DNA of 6,950 bases, from positions 54,859-61,808 of the forward strand of contig PBVO01000016.1 of NCBI GenBank assembly GCA_002729015.1, read 5' to 3'. Every line of letters starts with the position of its first letter. The stretch's first letter is position 1. Positions 1 to 6,044 of the stretch are shown here, in pieces. A program made the position numbers and the translations under genes. The stretch comes from Candidatus Poribacteria bacterium. Its GTDB lineage: Bacteria; Poribacteria; WGA-4E; UBA9662. The notes beneath the pieces were generated by a model that saw nothing but the letters and a program-made list of their open reading frames with translations, was not told the DNA's origin and searched no databases.

Positions 1-461
1 CCTACAAGATAGTAATCAAAATTTCGGCTAGCAATCTGACTTATATTTTCAACACCCTTTTTAGATTCGATCTGAGCGATCACTATCGGCTTTTCAGCGC
101 CCAAAGCCCCCTGGCCCCAACTGTTCTGTCTAACAAGCCCCATTCCGCGGCGGCCTGTGCTTTTTTGGCTTGGGTAGTGGCACATGTTAATAATTTTTTC
201 TGCCTGAGCGTGGGTCTCAACTGTAGAGAATATAATTCCTGATGCTCCTGAGTCTAGACACATTCTTGTCATGGTGACTGTCTCTTCGGGCAAGCGGACG
301 AAGCACTTTTTTCCTGATAGGGTTACTGCCTGAATACAAGCTACCAAAGTTTCATTATTGAATACGCCGTGCTCAGTGTCTAACACTACTCCATCACAAT
401 TTGTTCCGGCCAAAATTTCGCTTATAATCGGAGATGGAATCTGTTGCCATGTCAATATCAT
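1..461 (-). CDS. HpcH/HpaI-family aldolase, C-terminus cut by window edge
   Basis: A class II (metal-dependent) pyruvate aldolase relative; family members reversibly join pyruvate to an aldehyde to give a 4-hydroxy-2-keto acid. The first 153 residues are visible and the frame has no stop before base 1; the family is usually about 250 residues. Identifying features are VVLDTEHG (25-32, with D28, E30, H31 matching the D-x-EH segment of HpaI), FVRLP (54-58, with R56 at the position of the catalytic arginine), GRRGMGLVRQNSWG (103-116) and QIES (130-133, E132 expected to bind the metal). The second metal-binding aspartate would fall just beyond the edge. The N-terminus is slightly short, beginning directly at the first strand. 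The ATG overlaps the preceding stop by ATGA and has only a weak ribosome-binding site, so coupling is likely. In this sugar operon a biosynthetic aldolase making a 3-deoxy-2-keto acid is more likely than aromatic degradation. Confidence 0.87.
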   Translation of the reverse strand, partial: MILTWQQIPSPIISEILAGTNCDGVVLDTEHGVFNNETLVACIQAVTLSGKKCFVRLPEETVTMTRMCLDSGASGIIFSTVETHAQAEKIINMCHYPSQKSTGRRGMGLVRQNSWGQGALGAEKPIVIAQIESKKGVENISQIASRNFDYYLV

Positions 462-1180
462 ACAAATAACTCACTATAGTTTTTTCGTGGATACACCTCT
501 AAAGATCCTCCCACTGTTGCGTTAAAAATTTTTGTACCAACTTTTTCAGTCATCCTTTTTGCTAGTACATGTGCTTCATAAGAGTGCCTGTCACCGTTAG
601 AATCATAGTTGACTGGATTATATTCTGGATCGAAATTGACTATTTCGCCCTTATCTGCTTTACTAAAACCTAAGTCACACCCCAATAGATAGATTTCATC
701 GAAGCCCATATAAGTTGCTATCTGAATACACGTTAGAAGAATTGTCCCCCATTTTGTAGCTTTCTTGCTAATATCATATGACCAGTAAGAGTCAGGATAT
801 GGATACCCTTTTCTAGCACCTTCGCAATTTAGAAAGTATACATTGTCTAATTCATGTGCTGACTGATAGAAATTCTCAATTGTATCGTTAATGTAGGCAT
901 CTCTTAAAAAGCAGGGCATTCCCAATTCTATGCTTTTCCTTACAGCATCTAGCCAATCCATGCGCCAAATATCAGAGCTTACCATGACATAGAAGCTTGG
1001 GTGCCAACTCCTCTTTTCGTACAGCAGAGAAATCTTGTTACACCCAAATGTATACTCATCCCTAAGCAAGCTTAAGTCAGTCTGATTTAGACTCGGCCCA
1101 TTCCCTAAAATAAAACATCGCTTGCCCTTGTACAGATCGTGATAGTCAGTGACGTTTTCAACTATTTTCGGCGTCTTCAT
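458..1180 (-). CDS. MAF/DUF115-type protein, GT42-like candidate CMP-sugar transferase
   Basis: A 240-residue protein with the nucleotide-binding start CFILGNGPSL (22-31), an Asn at 48 in FGCNKI, and a second conserved block, WGTILLTCIQIA then GFDEIYLLGCDLGF (144-172), ahead of histidines H199 and H204. This layout is that of the MAF/DUF115 family (flagellar Maf proteins implicated in attaching pseudaminic or legionaminic acid). It also resembles the GT42 sialyltransferases of Campylobacter (GNGPSL, CN, a GYKEIYL-x-GIDF type block, then a catalytic His). The N-terminal and C-terminal extensions of full-length flagellar Maf proteins are absent, so this is essentially the catalytic core. It directly follows a CMP-sugar synthetase gene, which supports a role in transferring a CMP-activated ulosonic acid. 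Its TGA overlaps the ATG of the aldolase gene (ATGA). The family call is good; transferase activity is inferred. Confidence 0.8.
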   Translation of the reverse strand: MKTPKIVENVTDYHDLYKGKRCFILGNGPSLNQTDLSLLRDEYTFGCNKISLLYEKRSWHPSFYVMVSSDIWRMDWLDAVRKSIELGMPCFLRDAYINDTIENFYQSAHELDNVYFLNCEGARKGYPYPDSYWSYDISKKATKWGTILLTCIQIATYMGFDEIYLLGCDLGFSKADKGEIVNFDPEYNPVNYDSNGDRHSYEAHVLAKRMTEKVGTKIFNATVGGSLEVYPRKNYSELFV

Positions 1181-1877
1181 TCGAATTACCCTCGATCGTT
1201 TTCCAGAATAGAATCTCGCCTAAAGTGAATTGCCATTCATAGTCGATATCAAAAGACTCAATTTCCGGAACAACATAAAGAGTAGGATCAGAATTCTTAA
1301 AAGATCCCATCCATATATTGTCTTTGATCGTGTCTAGACGACTTCCATACATTGTATGGGCAGCTTCATAAGTGGGAGCGACAGCTTTTGTATTCATTAT
1401 GGTTTGCCCATCAGGCCAAGGCGTCACCATTGTCCCTTTGTCGTTCCAAAAGTAGTTTCGCTTATCAATTACTGCCATGAGACCTCGCTCATCTTGATCA
1501 ACATAAGCTTGAAAAAATCCGTCAATTGTCTCTGTCTTAAGAAGAGGCGTGCATGCACTCACCAAGACAACGTACTTAAACTGAGGCGGGAGTTTATCAT
1601 GCCATTCATATATTGTCTGAAGGCTGTTGTCATTTGTGGCAGACTCTTCAGATCTTTCGAATATATTGACACCATATTTGTTCGCGACGTCTTTTAGTTC
1701 GTCTTCATACACTGAGACATAAAAATTTTCTTTTGGAATTACAGAAGAGTCAAGTATCTTCTTGACCCCTATCTCGAACAGTGAAGAGCCACAAAAATCC
1801 CGTATCATTTTTCTTGGTACTCTTTCAGAGCATAGACGTGCCTGAATGATTACTGCAACTTCATCAACTGATTTCAC
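1158..1877 (-). CDS. NeuA-like cytidylyltransferase (CMP-ulosonic acid synthetase), copy 2
   Basis: Probably a second CTP-dependent activator of a 2-keto-3-deoxy sugar acid. With the GTG start it is 239 residues; the in-frame TTG at 1883 would add two. GTG is preferred because it gives a GTGA overlap with the KdsA stop and correct spacing to a GAGGGAG site. The nucleotide-binding motif is VIIQARLCSERVPRKMIRDF (9-28), followed by LVSACTPLL (105-113, where NeuA proteins often have a TSP-type segment) and FDIDYEWQF (209-217), with the aspartate pair expected to bind the metal. The opening IIQAR also recalls SpsF-type cytidylyltransferases, but the RVPRK and FDID-Y-E features favour NeuA-like function. 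It overlaps KdsA by 4 bases and the following MAF-like gene by 23. Gene order suggests it activates the KdsA product for that transferase. Substrate identity is inferred only. Confidence 0.85.
   Translation of the reverse strand: MKSVDEVAVIIQARLCSERVPRKMIRDFCGSSLFEIGVKKILDSSVIPKENFYVSVYEDELKDVANKYGVNIFERSEESATNDNSLQTIYEWHDKLPPQFKYVVLVSACTPLLKTETIDGFFQAYVDQDERGLMAVIDKRNYFWNDKGTMVTPWPDGQTIMNTKAVAPTYEAAHTMYGSRLDTIKDNIWMGSFKNSDPTLYVVPEIESFDIDYEWQFTLGEILFWKTIEGNSNEDAENS
1189..1193 (-). promoter_or_regulatory. ribosome-binding site of the MAF/DUF115-like gene
   Basis: GAGGG on the minus strand lies eight bases before the ATG at 1180, inside the 3' end of the preceding synthetase gene. It supports the 23-base gene overlap as real rather than an over-called start. 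Confidence 0.55.
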
Positions 1878-2662
1878 TCCCAAACTCCCTCTAAAGCAGT
1901 TTTAATTCTATCGTGGGCGTTTACCAGCTTTTCAATTCTACTTAGATCAATTTGACAATCGCCGTCTGATACAGCAGAAGATGGATTTGGATGACACTCA
2001 GCAAATATGCCATTGTACTGGAACACATCTGCTCCTAATAAGAATCTTTCTGCGAGATCACCTCGCCCTTGAATTCCATAAACATCGCGGCTACGCTGTG
2101 TTGAATGAGTGCAGTCAATAATGACTTTATCGTAATGCTTCTGAAGCCTGTCAACAATATCAAAGTCAACTAATAGCTTATGGTAGCCATGCATGGTTCC
2201 GCGTTCTGTAATCCAAACTTCGGCATTTTCATTGGTCTCGCGGACTTTATCAACAGAAATTACTAAGTTGTTCGGCCCTAGCCACTGACCCTTCTTAATG
2301 TTGACTACATCAAAATGTCTGGCACACTCAACAACAAGATCAGTTTGTCGACATAGAAACGCAGGAATCTGTATGCAGTCAATAACACCGGCGAGTTTTT
2401 CTACTTGCCATACTTCATGTACATCTGTGCAAAGTCTAACACCTGGGTGTCTTGCTTTTACTTCTTTGAATATTTCTAAGCTTTCATCAAGACCCGGACC
2501 CCGCCCTCCATGAAGAGATGTCCTGTTTGCCTTGTCAAACGAAGCCTTCAAGTACCAGTCTCTTCCTGACATTACTCTAGCTAGCTCGTCTGATGCTGCA
2601 AAATAATTCTCTCTATTCTCTATGGAACAGGGTCCTAAGACCCAAGTTGTCTCGTTTTTCAT
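1874..2662 (-). CDS. kdsA: KdsA-type 3-deoxy-D-manno-octulosonate-8-phosphate synthase, metal-dependent class
   Basis: Condenses phosphoenolpyruvate with arabinose 5-phosphate (or a similar sugar phosphate) to a 3-deoxy-ulosonate phosphate in the cytoplasm. The 262-residue protein carries the KdsA hallmarks KASFDKANR (39-47), RGPGL (54-58), TDVHE (79-83), IQIPAFLCRQTDLV (97-110), KKGQ (123-126), TERGTMHGY (152-160) and DCTHSTQ (183-189). The metal ligands of the Aquifex-type class appear to be present: C12 in GPCSIE, H186, E222 in AECHPNP and D233 in SDGD. The non-metal E. coli type has Asn in place of the Cys. The usual SGG-x-R loop after the TH-x-x-Q motif is replaced by GIQGRGD (196-202), so the acceptor may differ from arabinose 5-phosphate. 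No isomerase (KdsD) or phosphatase (KdsC) gene lies in the window. It overlaps the following synthetase, which probably activates its dephosphorylated product. Confidence 0.92.
   Translation of the reverse strand: MKNETTWVLGPCSIENRENYFAASDELARVMSGRDWYLKASFDKANRTSLHGGRGPGLDESLEIFKEVKARHPGVRLCTDVHEVWQVEKLAGVIDCIQIPAFLCRQTDLVVECARHFDVVNIKKGQWLGPNNLVISVDKVRETNENAEVWITERGTMHGYHKLLVDFDIVDRLQKHYDKVIIDCTHSTQRSRDVYGIQGRGDLAERFLLGADVFQYNGIFAECHPNPSSAVSDGDCQIDLSRIEKLVNAHDRIKTALEGVWE
1885..1891 (-). promoter_or_regulatory. ribosome-binding site that selects the GTG start of the second synthetase
   Basis: GAGGGAG on the minus strand lies seven bases before GTG at 1877 but only one base before the in-frame TTG at 1883. 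The spacing, and the GTGA overlap with the preceding stop, both favour the GTG as the start codon. Confidence 0.6.
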
Positions 2663-2668
2663 ATTTTA

Positions 2669-2673
2669 TCCTT
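2669..2673 (-). promoter_or_regulatory. ribosome-binding site of the KdsA-type gene
   Basis: AAGGA on the minus strand, six bases before the ATG at 2662. It supports that start. Because the preceding stop codon is 36 bases away, this gene initiates on its own site rather than by overlap coupling, unlike the rest of the operon. Confidence 0.7.
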
Positions 2674-2697
2674 GCAATACATTATCTGTACTCATAC

Positions 2698-2727
2698 ATT
2701 ATAGCCCGCCAAGGCCCGCTTTGTACA
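2698..2727 (-). promoter_or_regulatory. possible sigma70-type promoter before the KdsA gene
   Basis: On the minus strand an exact TATAAT (2698-2703) lies 18 bases downstream of TGTACA (2722-2727), which matches four of six positions of TTGACA. Transcription would begin around 2690 and leave a short leader carrying the AAGGA site of the next gene. This is the only real gap in the operon, which makes an internal promoter plausible. However, the hexamer overlaps the end of the preceding coding region and AT-rich matches arise by chance. Confidence 0.3.
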
Positions 2728-3358
2728 CTCCTACGCAGGTATTCCAGTCATCTTCATAATCGATATCTAAAGACTCTGGAAATGATGTCTCATAAAAGCA
2801 CGGGTTCGATCCTATTCTTTTTCCTGATGTCATAAACTTGTCTGCATCAAAAATATAAAACAAGGAGTTTTCCCTGTAGAGCTTCTCCAAGTCTTGAGTG
2901 GGCAAAAGAATAGCTGGATCATGATTTACCGGTTTCATAATTCCTTTTTGTTTTTTCAACAGCCTTTCTTGTATCACATCACATGAGGCGACAGAATCAT
3001 ACAGATCTAACATGTCTGCGGCACTTCGTAATGTTTTGGGTTGTATAAACGGGCTTGTAACGTGCACCTGGCAAATTGGTCCGGAAATTAAATGTTGAAC
3101 TATAAAGTCAGAAATTAGTTTGCACACAGAAACATCATCACCCAAAAGATCCGGGTTTCTCTCATAGCCTTTTACGTGTCTAAGGCATGGGTTTCTTTCA
3201 ATCTCGTCTAGAATTTTTTTGCTGTCTGTGTCGACATAAACTTCGAAGCCTTTGAGGCGACTTAGCGTGTGCACATAGAGAGGGACACCCCCAAAGTCTC
3301 TGAAGTTTTTGTTTGGAACTCTATTGGAATTCTCTTTGATGGGCACAAATAATTTCAT
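2699..3358 (-). CDS. NeuA-like cytidylyltransferase (CMP-ulosonic acid synthetase), copy 1
   Basis: Expected to couple CTP to a 2-keto-3-deoxy sugar acid (sialic acid, KDO or a relative), giving the CMP-sugar and pyrophosphate. The 219-residue protein has the N-terminal nucleotide-binding signature PIKENSNRVPNKNFRDF (6-22), comparable to the PARGGSKG-x-P-x-KN type motif of NeuA. It also has VDTDS (42-46), HVTSPF (99-104), TQDLEKLYRENSLFYIF (154-170) typical of acylneuraminate cytidylyltransferases, and LDIDYEDDW (197-205), whose two aspartates (D198, D200) correspond to the metal-binding pair. Length fits the single-domain NeuA type. The ATG overlaps the stop of the GT29-like gene (ATGA), so synthetase and candidate transferase are translationally coupled. 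Only a weak Shine-Dalgarno sequence is present. It differs clearly from the second synthetase at 1158-1877, so this does not look like a recent duplication. Its exact sugar substrate is unknown. Confidence 0.88.
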   Translation of the reverse strand: MKLFVPIKENSNRVPNKNFRDFGGVPLYVHTLSRLKGFEVYVDTDSKKILDEIERNPCLRHVKGYERNPDLLGDDVSVCKLISDFIVQHLISGPICQVHVTSPFIQPKTLRSAADMLDLYDSVASCDVIQERLLKKQKGIMKPVNHDPAILLPTQDLEKLYRENSLFYIFDADKFMTSGKRIGSNPCFYETSFPESLDIDYEDDWNTCVGVYKAGLGGL

Positions 3359-4158
3359 ACATACTTTACTCGTAAGCTCTCTGGAAGATTTGCTAGATGA
3401 TCGGGAATAACCTTGACGATTTCTTCCAGGTGAGAAAGCTCCAGCTTGTCTGTTTCATATACTTCTTCAGGAAAAAGAAGATTGATATCACCAATGTTTG
3501 CTCGGTGAACTGCGTCTTCTCTTTCTTCAACAATTGCGTGTGCCATCCAAGACTTGACAGAAGAATCATGACTGAACCCATCAAATAAGCTCGGAGGTTC
3601 TTCTCTATAGTAATGAGGCCTTGGGCACGGTTTCGAATCATCGCCTCCAAAAAAAGTAAACCCGTACGTTGTCGTAGGAAGACCCGCTGCTTTGTGCCCC
3701 TCCATGGCAGTTATCACAGCAAGATAGCCAGTAGTCCAATTGCATACACGTCCGTCGGACTTTCTCTTGAACTGTCGCTCCGGAAGAACTCTTACATATG
3801 ACTGTTCCATATTAAGAATTGGTGGACCAATTTCCTTATAGACAGGCCCATCCCTTCTAGTTCTGTCCCATTTTTGCTTTATCCACACTTCTTTGAATTG
3901 GGTACCATCTCGAAAAGCTATTTCGTAGTTTTTGGCGCGAGCCCAAATATCTGTCTTTGTGCCTACGTGCTCTTCGTATCCCTTGATTTTGTAACTATTG
4001 AGGCGAACAACTGTCTTAAACTGATCAATAATAGGGCCCCACTTATTCAATAAGACACTGGGCGCACAGCCTACGACTATACATCCTGACGTTAGATAGT
4101 CTAAGTCTTTCCCGTATCTTTCTTCCCACTCTCTTTTTAGTTCTTTATAACTTGACAT
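3355..4158 (-). CDS. GT29-like sialyltransferase-type glycosyltransferase
   Basis: A 267-residue protein resembling GT29, the family of animal sialyltransferases, which use CMP-sialic acid, and of plant homologues thought to handle KDO-type sugars. The match to the large sialylmotif spans 26-70: CIVVG at 26-30, GPIID (41-45), VRLN (51-54, with the CMP-contacting Asn) and a stretch ending in VGTKT (65-69). The small-motif region is 140-167, with TTGYLAV and YGF. Motif III is HYY at 182-184, and a motif-VS-like histidine is H197. Two differences stand out: the S-motif cysteine that pairs with the L-motif cysteine in animal enzymes is absent, and the H-x4-E of motif VS reads H-x4-K. No signal peptide or membrane anchor is visible, unlike the Golgi enzymes, so a cytoplasmic protein is likely. 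GAGGA at 4163-4167 is the ribosome-binding site. It overlaps the following CMP-sugar synthetase by ATGA, which supports use of a CMP-activated sugar. Confidence 0.82.
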   Translation of the reverse strand: MSSYKELKREWEERYGKDLDYLTSGCIVVGCAPSVLLNKWGPIIDQFKTVVRLNSYKIKGYEEHVGTKTDIWARAKNYEIAFRDGTQFKEVWIKQKWDRTRRDGPVYKEIGPPILNMEQSYVRVLPERQFKRKSDGRVCNWTTGYLAVITAMEGHKAAGLPTTTYGFTFFGGDDSKPCPRPHYYREEPPSLFDGFSHDSSVKSWMAHAIVEEREDAVHRANIGDINLLFPEEVYETDKLELSHLEEIVKVIPDHLANLPESLRVKYV

Positions 4159-5205
4159 TTATTCCTCACTTAGTTTGTCAATAATATCTTTGGCTGCCAT
4201 AACGCATGTATCAATTTTCCCGGAAAAGACGTTGATTATCTTAGGTCCTGAAGATGATACTATGGTCGGCCTTCCATCAGTGTCATCCATGTTGGGTAGA
4301 ACAGCCCGAACAGTGTACATCGAACCTTTGTATTCTGCTTTGGACAGAGATGGAATAAAGTCTTTGCCTGTCTGAATAAACTTTTCCCAATTTGTCTCCA
4401 CTGGGTTTTGAACAAAACCCTGATTCAGATCTCTAGTCATGATTACCGGAACTTTTGGAAAATGTCCCACATTAGTATAGTGGATCGCATGAACAACATT
4501 GCCCAGAAGGGATAAGCCGGTTCGACCATAAGGATCAACACACATAAACGGTCCATCCATTATTACAATGCTCTTATCCTGAACTTCTATTGGCATTTCA
4601 ACGCCTATTTTTTCACAAACTTCAAACTGATAGTCTAATCGATTTTCTTCATCCAAGAGGTTGTTGATATTAGCGTATGTACAATTTAGAACGATGTCAA
4701 ACTTTTCTAGATCGTCTTTGGTAAATGTTGTTGCCCACAACCTCTTTACTTTTGACTTCATAAGGCGACGCCAGCACGTATTGTACACGCTCTGATAATC
4801 AAGCAATGCTTCTTTTACTTTAACAGTCAGAGCTATTTTATCATTGTTGACATGCTCAAAATTATCAATTATCTCATACGATAGATCAAACTTATCGCAG
4901 AACTTAAGGTACTGATCAGGTGATACTTTGCTTCCTTCTTTAGCAATGCAGTAATAGTGATCATAATCATCTACAACTGACTTTCTATACTCATCTACAA
5001 AAAAGTCTATAGAGCTAAGGAGTGCTGAGACTGTATCGGGACTTCTTGGATAGTGATAACCCCTGTGAAGCCTTAGCTGGTTTGTTCGACTAGCAGCTGT
5101 CATAATATCACGACTAGTCTCATAAAGTGTTACATCATGACTATCATCTAGTTTTAGCGCAATAGTCACACCAAAGATTCCTGCTCCAACAACTGCTATT
5201 CTCAT
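4159..5205 (-). CDS. FAD-dependent oxidoreductase, DAO-like
   Basis: A 348-residue flavoprotein of the D-amino-acid-oxidase-like (DAO) type, expected in the cytoplasm. The N-terminus has the FAD-binding GAGIFG (7-12) after a beta strand, with an acidic residue ending the second strand (LYE, E29) as expected for binding the ADP ribose. It is followed by a conserved-looking stretch RTNQLRLHRGYHYPRS (40-55). The C-terminal segment NVFSGKIDTCVMAAKDI sits where DAO proteins close the FAD site but lacks their usual glycine-rich motif. The ATG overlaps the upstream stop (ATGA), and AAGGGA at 5213-5218 is a good ribosome-binding site seven bases away. The TAA stop abuts the next ATG directly. The substrate is not known. 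An oxidation of an amino or hydroxy group on the sugar acid or its precursor would fit the neighbours, but this is inference. Confidence 0.85.
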   Translation of the reverse strand: MRIAVVGAGIFGVTIALKLDDSHDVTLYETSRDIMTAASRTNQLRLHRGYHYPRSPDTVSALLSSIDFFVDEYRKSVVDDYDHYYCIAKEGSKVSPDQYLKFCDKFDLSYEIIDNFEHVNNDKIALTVKVKEALLDYQSVYNTCWRRLMKSKVKRLWATTFTKDDLEKFDIVLNCTYANINNLLDEENRLDYQFEVCEKIGVEMPIEVQDKSIVIMDGPFMCVDPYGRTGLSLLGNVVHAIHYTNVGHFPKVPVIMTRDLNQGFVQNPVETNWEKFIQTGKDFIPSLSKAEYKGSMYTVRAVLPNMDDTDGRPTIVSSSGPKIINVFSGKIDTCVMAAKDIIDKLSEE

Positions 5206-6044
5206 TGCTTTATCCCTTCAATGAGCTCTAGTATTTTTTTAGACAGCCCTAAATTAGTGTAGCTTTGATTTTGAGACACTAATGATAAAAATCTGTCTCG
5301 CTGAAGGTCTAGTAAGTTATCTGCCTCGTTAGATATTACTTCTACATCCGCATGGGCGAAAAAGCCCGGAGTCCACATAAAAAGGCCTGAGCTGGTTTTG
5401 TACATCACAGACTTATGGGATGTTCTGCTTTTTCTATCAATATCAATAATCGCCCTTGTCGGGCCTGTTCTAAAATCTATTATGCATGAGTCGTCTGTCA
5501 GTTTTGATTCGTTTCCCTCTATAACAACTTCTTCTAATGTATCAACAAGCATTGAAAGTTCATGACTAGCCAAGTTTAGAAGGATGTCATTGTTAAAGCT
5601 GCCCCACTTTCTCCAAACAAAAACTGCTTCATCAATCTTTACTGACTGTACTGCATTCTTAAAAGACAGATAAGAGGGGTCAACAAGATACAAGTAATTG
5701 ACTAGACAGACTCTGTCACCTCGTACAGCCTCGATTTTTTCTATCTCGTCAGATGATGTGGCTGCAGGTTTTTCCAAAAACACATGTTTGTTTTTTAGCA
5801 AGCACTTAGTCGCGACGCCAGAAAGATTTTCAATAGGAACAGCGACAACAACAGAGTCTATTTCTTCGTCTTCTAGTAAGTCATCAATTGATGAAACTAT
5901 GACATTGGGGACAATCGTCTTCATTTTTTCTAGATTGTCTGTATTTCCCGATGACACTACACGAGAAACATTTCGCTTCTTAGCAAAACTTCTCGCAATA
6001 TTTCGTCCCCAGCGACCTGAGCCTATTATACCCACACTTTTCAT
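5202..6044 (-). CDS. Gfo/Idh/MocA-family NAD(P)-dependent oxidoreductase
   Basis: Likely a soluble NAD(P)-dependent dehydrogenase acting on a sugar, sugar acid or nucleotide sugar. The 280-residue protein starts with a Rossmann dinucleotide motif, GIIGSGRWG (5-13), and carries the family signature EKP at 91-93, whose lysine is catalytic in known members. The second active-site segment reads NLASHELSM (157-165): the histidine (H161) is kept, but the position four residues earlier, often aspartate in this superfamily, is N157. At 280 residues it is shorter than the usual 330-350, with a reduced C-terminal domain. The ATG shares a base with the upstream TAA and has no clear Shine-Dalgarno site, so it probably depends on translational coupling. 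Its TGA overlaps the next ATG (ATGA). The substrate is unknown; the neighbours suggest a precursor or modification step of an acidic sugar. Confidence 0.88.
   Translation of the reverse strand: MKSVGIIGSGRWGRNIARSFAKKRNVSRVVSSGNTDNLEKMKTIVPNVIVSSIDDLLEDEEIDSVVVAVPIENLSGVATKCLLKNKHVFLEKPAATSSDEIEKIEAVRGDRVCLVNYLYLVDPSYLSFKNAVQSVKIDEAVFVWRKWGSFNNDILLNLASHELSMLVDTLEEVVIEGNESKLTDDSCIIDFRTGPTRAIIDIDRKSRTSHKSVMYKTSSGLFMWTPGFFAHADVEVISNEADNLLDLQRDRFLSLVSQNQSYTNLGLSKKILELIEGIKQ

Noticed and set aside
458..1180. Annotation as a 6-hydroxymethylpterin pyrophosphokinase (MptE-like)
   Set aside because: That label comes from a distant part of the DUF115 family; the neighbours are CMP-sugar genes and the GNGPSL/CN layout fits the GT42/MAF side better.
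1356..1697. Plus-strand open frame of 113 codons
   Set aside because: It lies wholly inside the second CMP-sugar synthetase gene on the other strand, has no recognisable domain and a low-complexity, Cys/Arg-rich look; the minus-strand gene has clear family motifs.
2702..2727. Repeated GCGGGC in the end of the first synthetase gene as a terminator stem
   Set aside because: The two copies are direct, not inverted, and no T-run follows on the minus strand, so no intrinsic terminator is formed.
1158..3358. The two NeuA-like genes as a recent tandem duplication
   Set aside because: They share only motif-level similarity (RVP-x-K, RDF, DIDYE) and lie on either side of KdsA; they look like separate, long-diverged enzymes.
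3393..3650. Second minus-strand frame of 85 codons inside the GT29-like gene
   Set aside because: It is an offset frame of a gene whose own frame carries the sialylmotifs; there is no sign of a frameshift joining the two.
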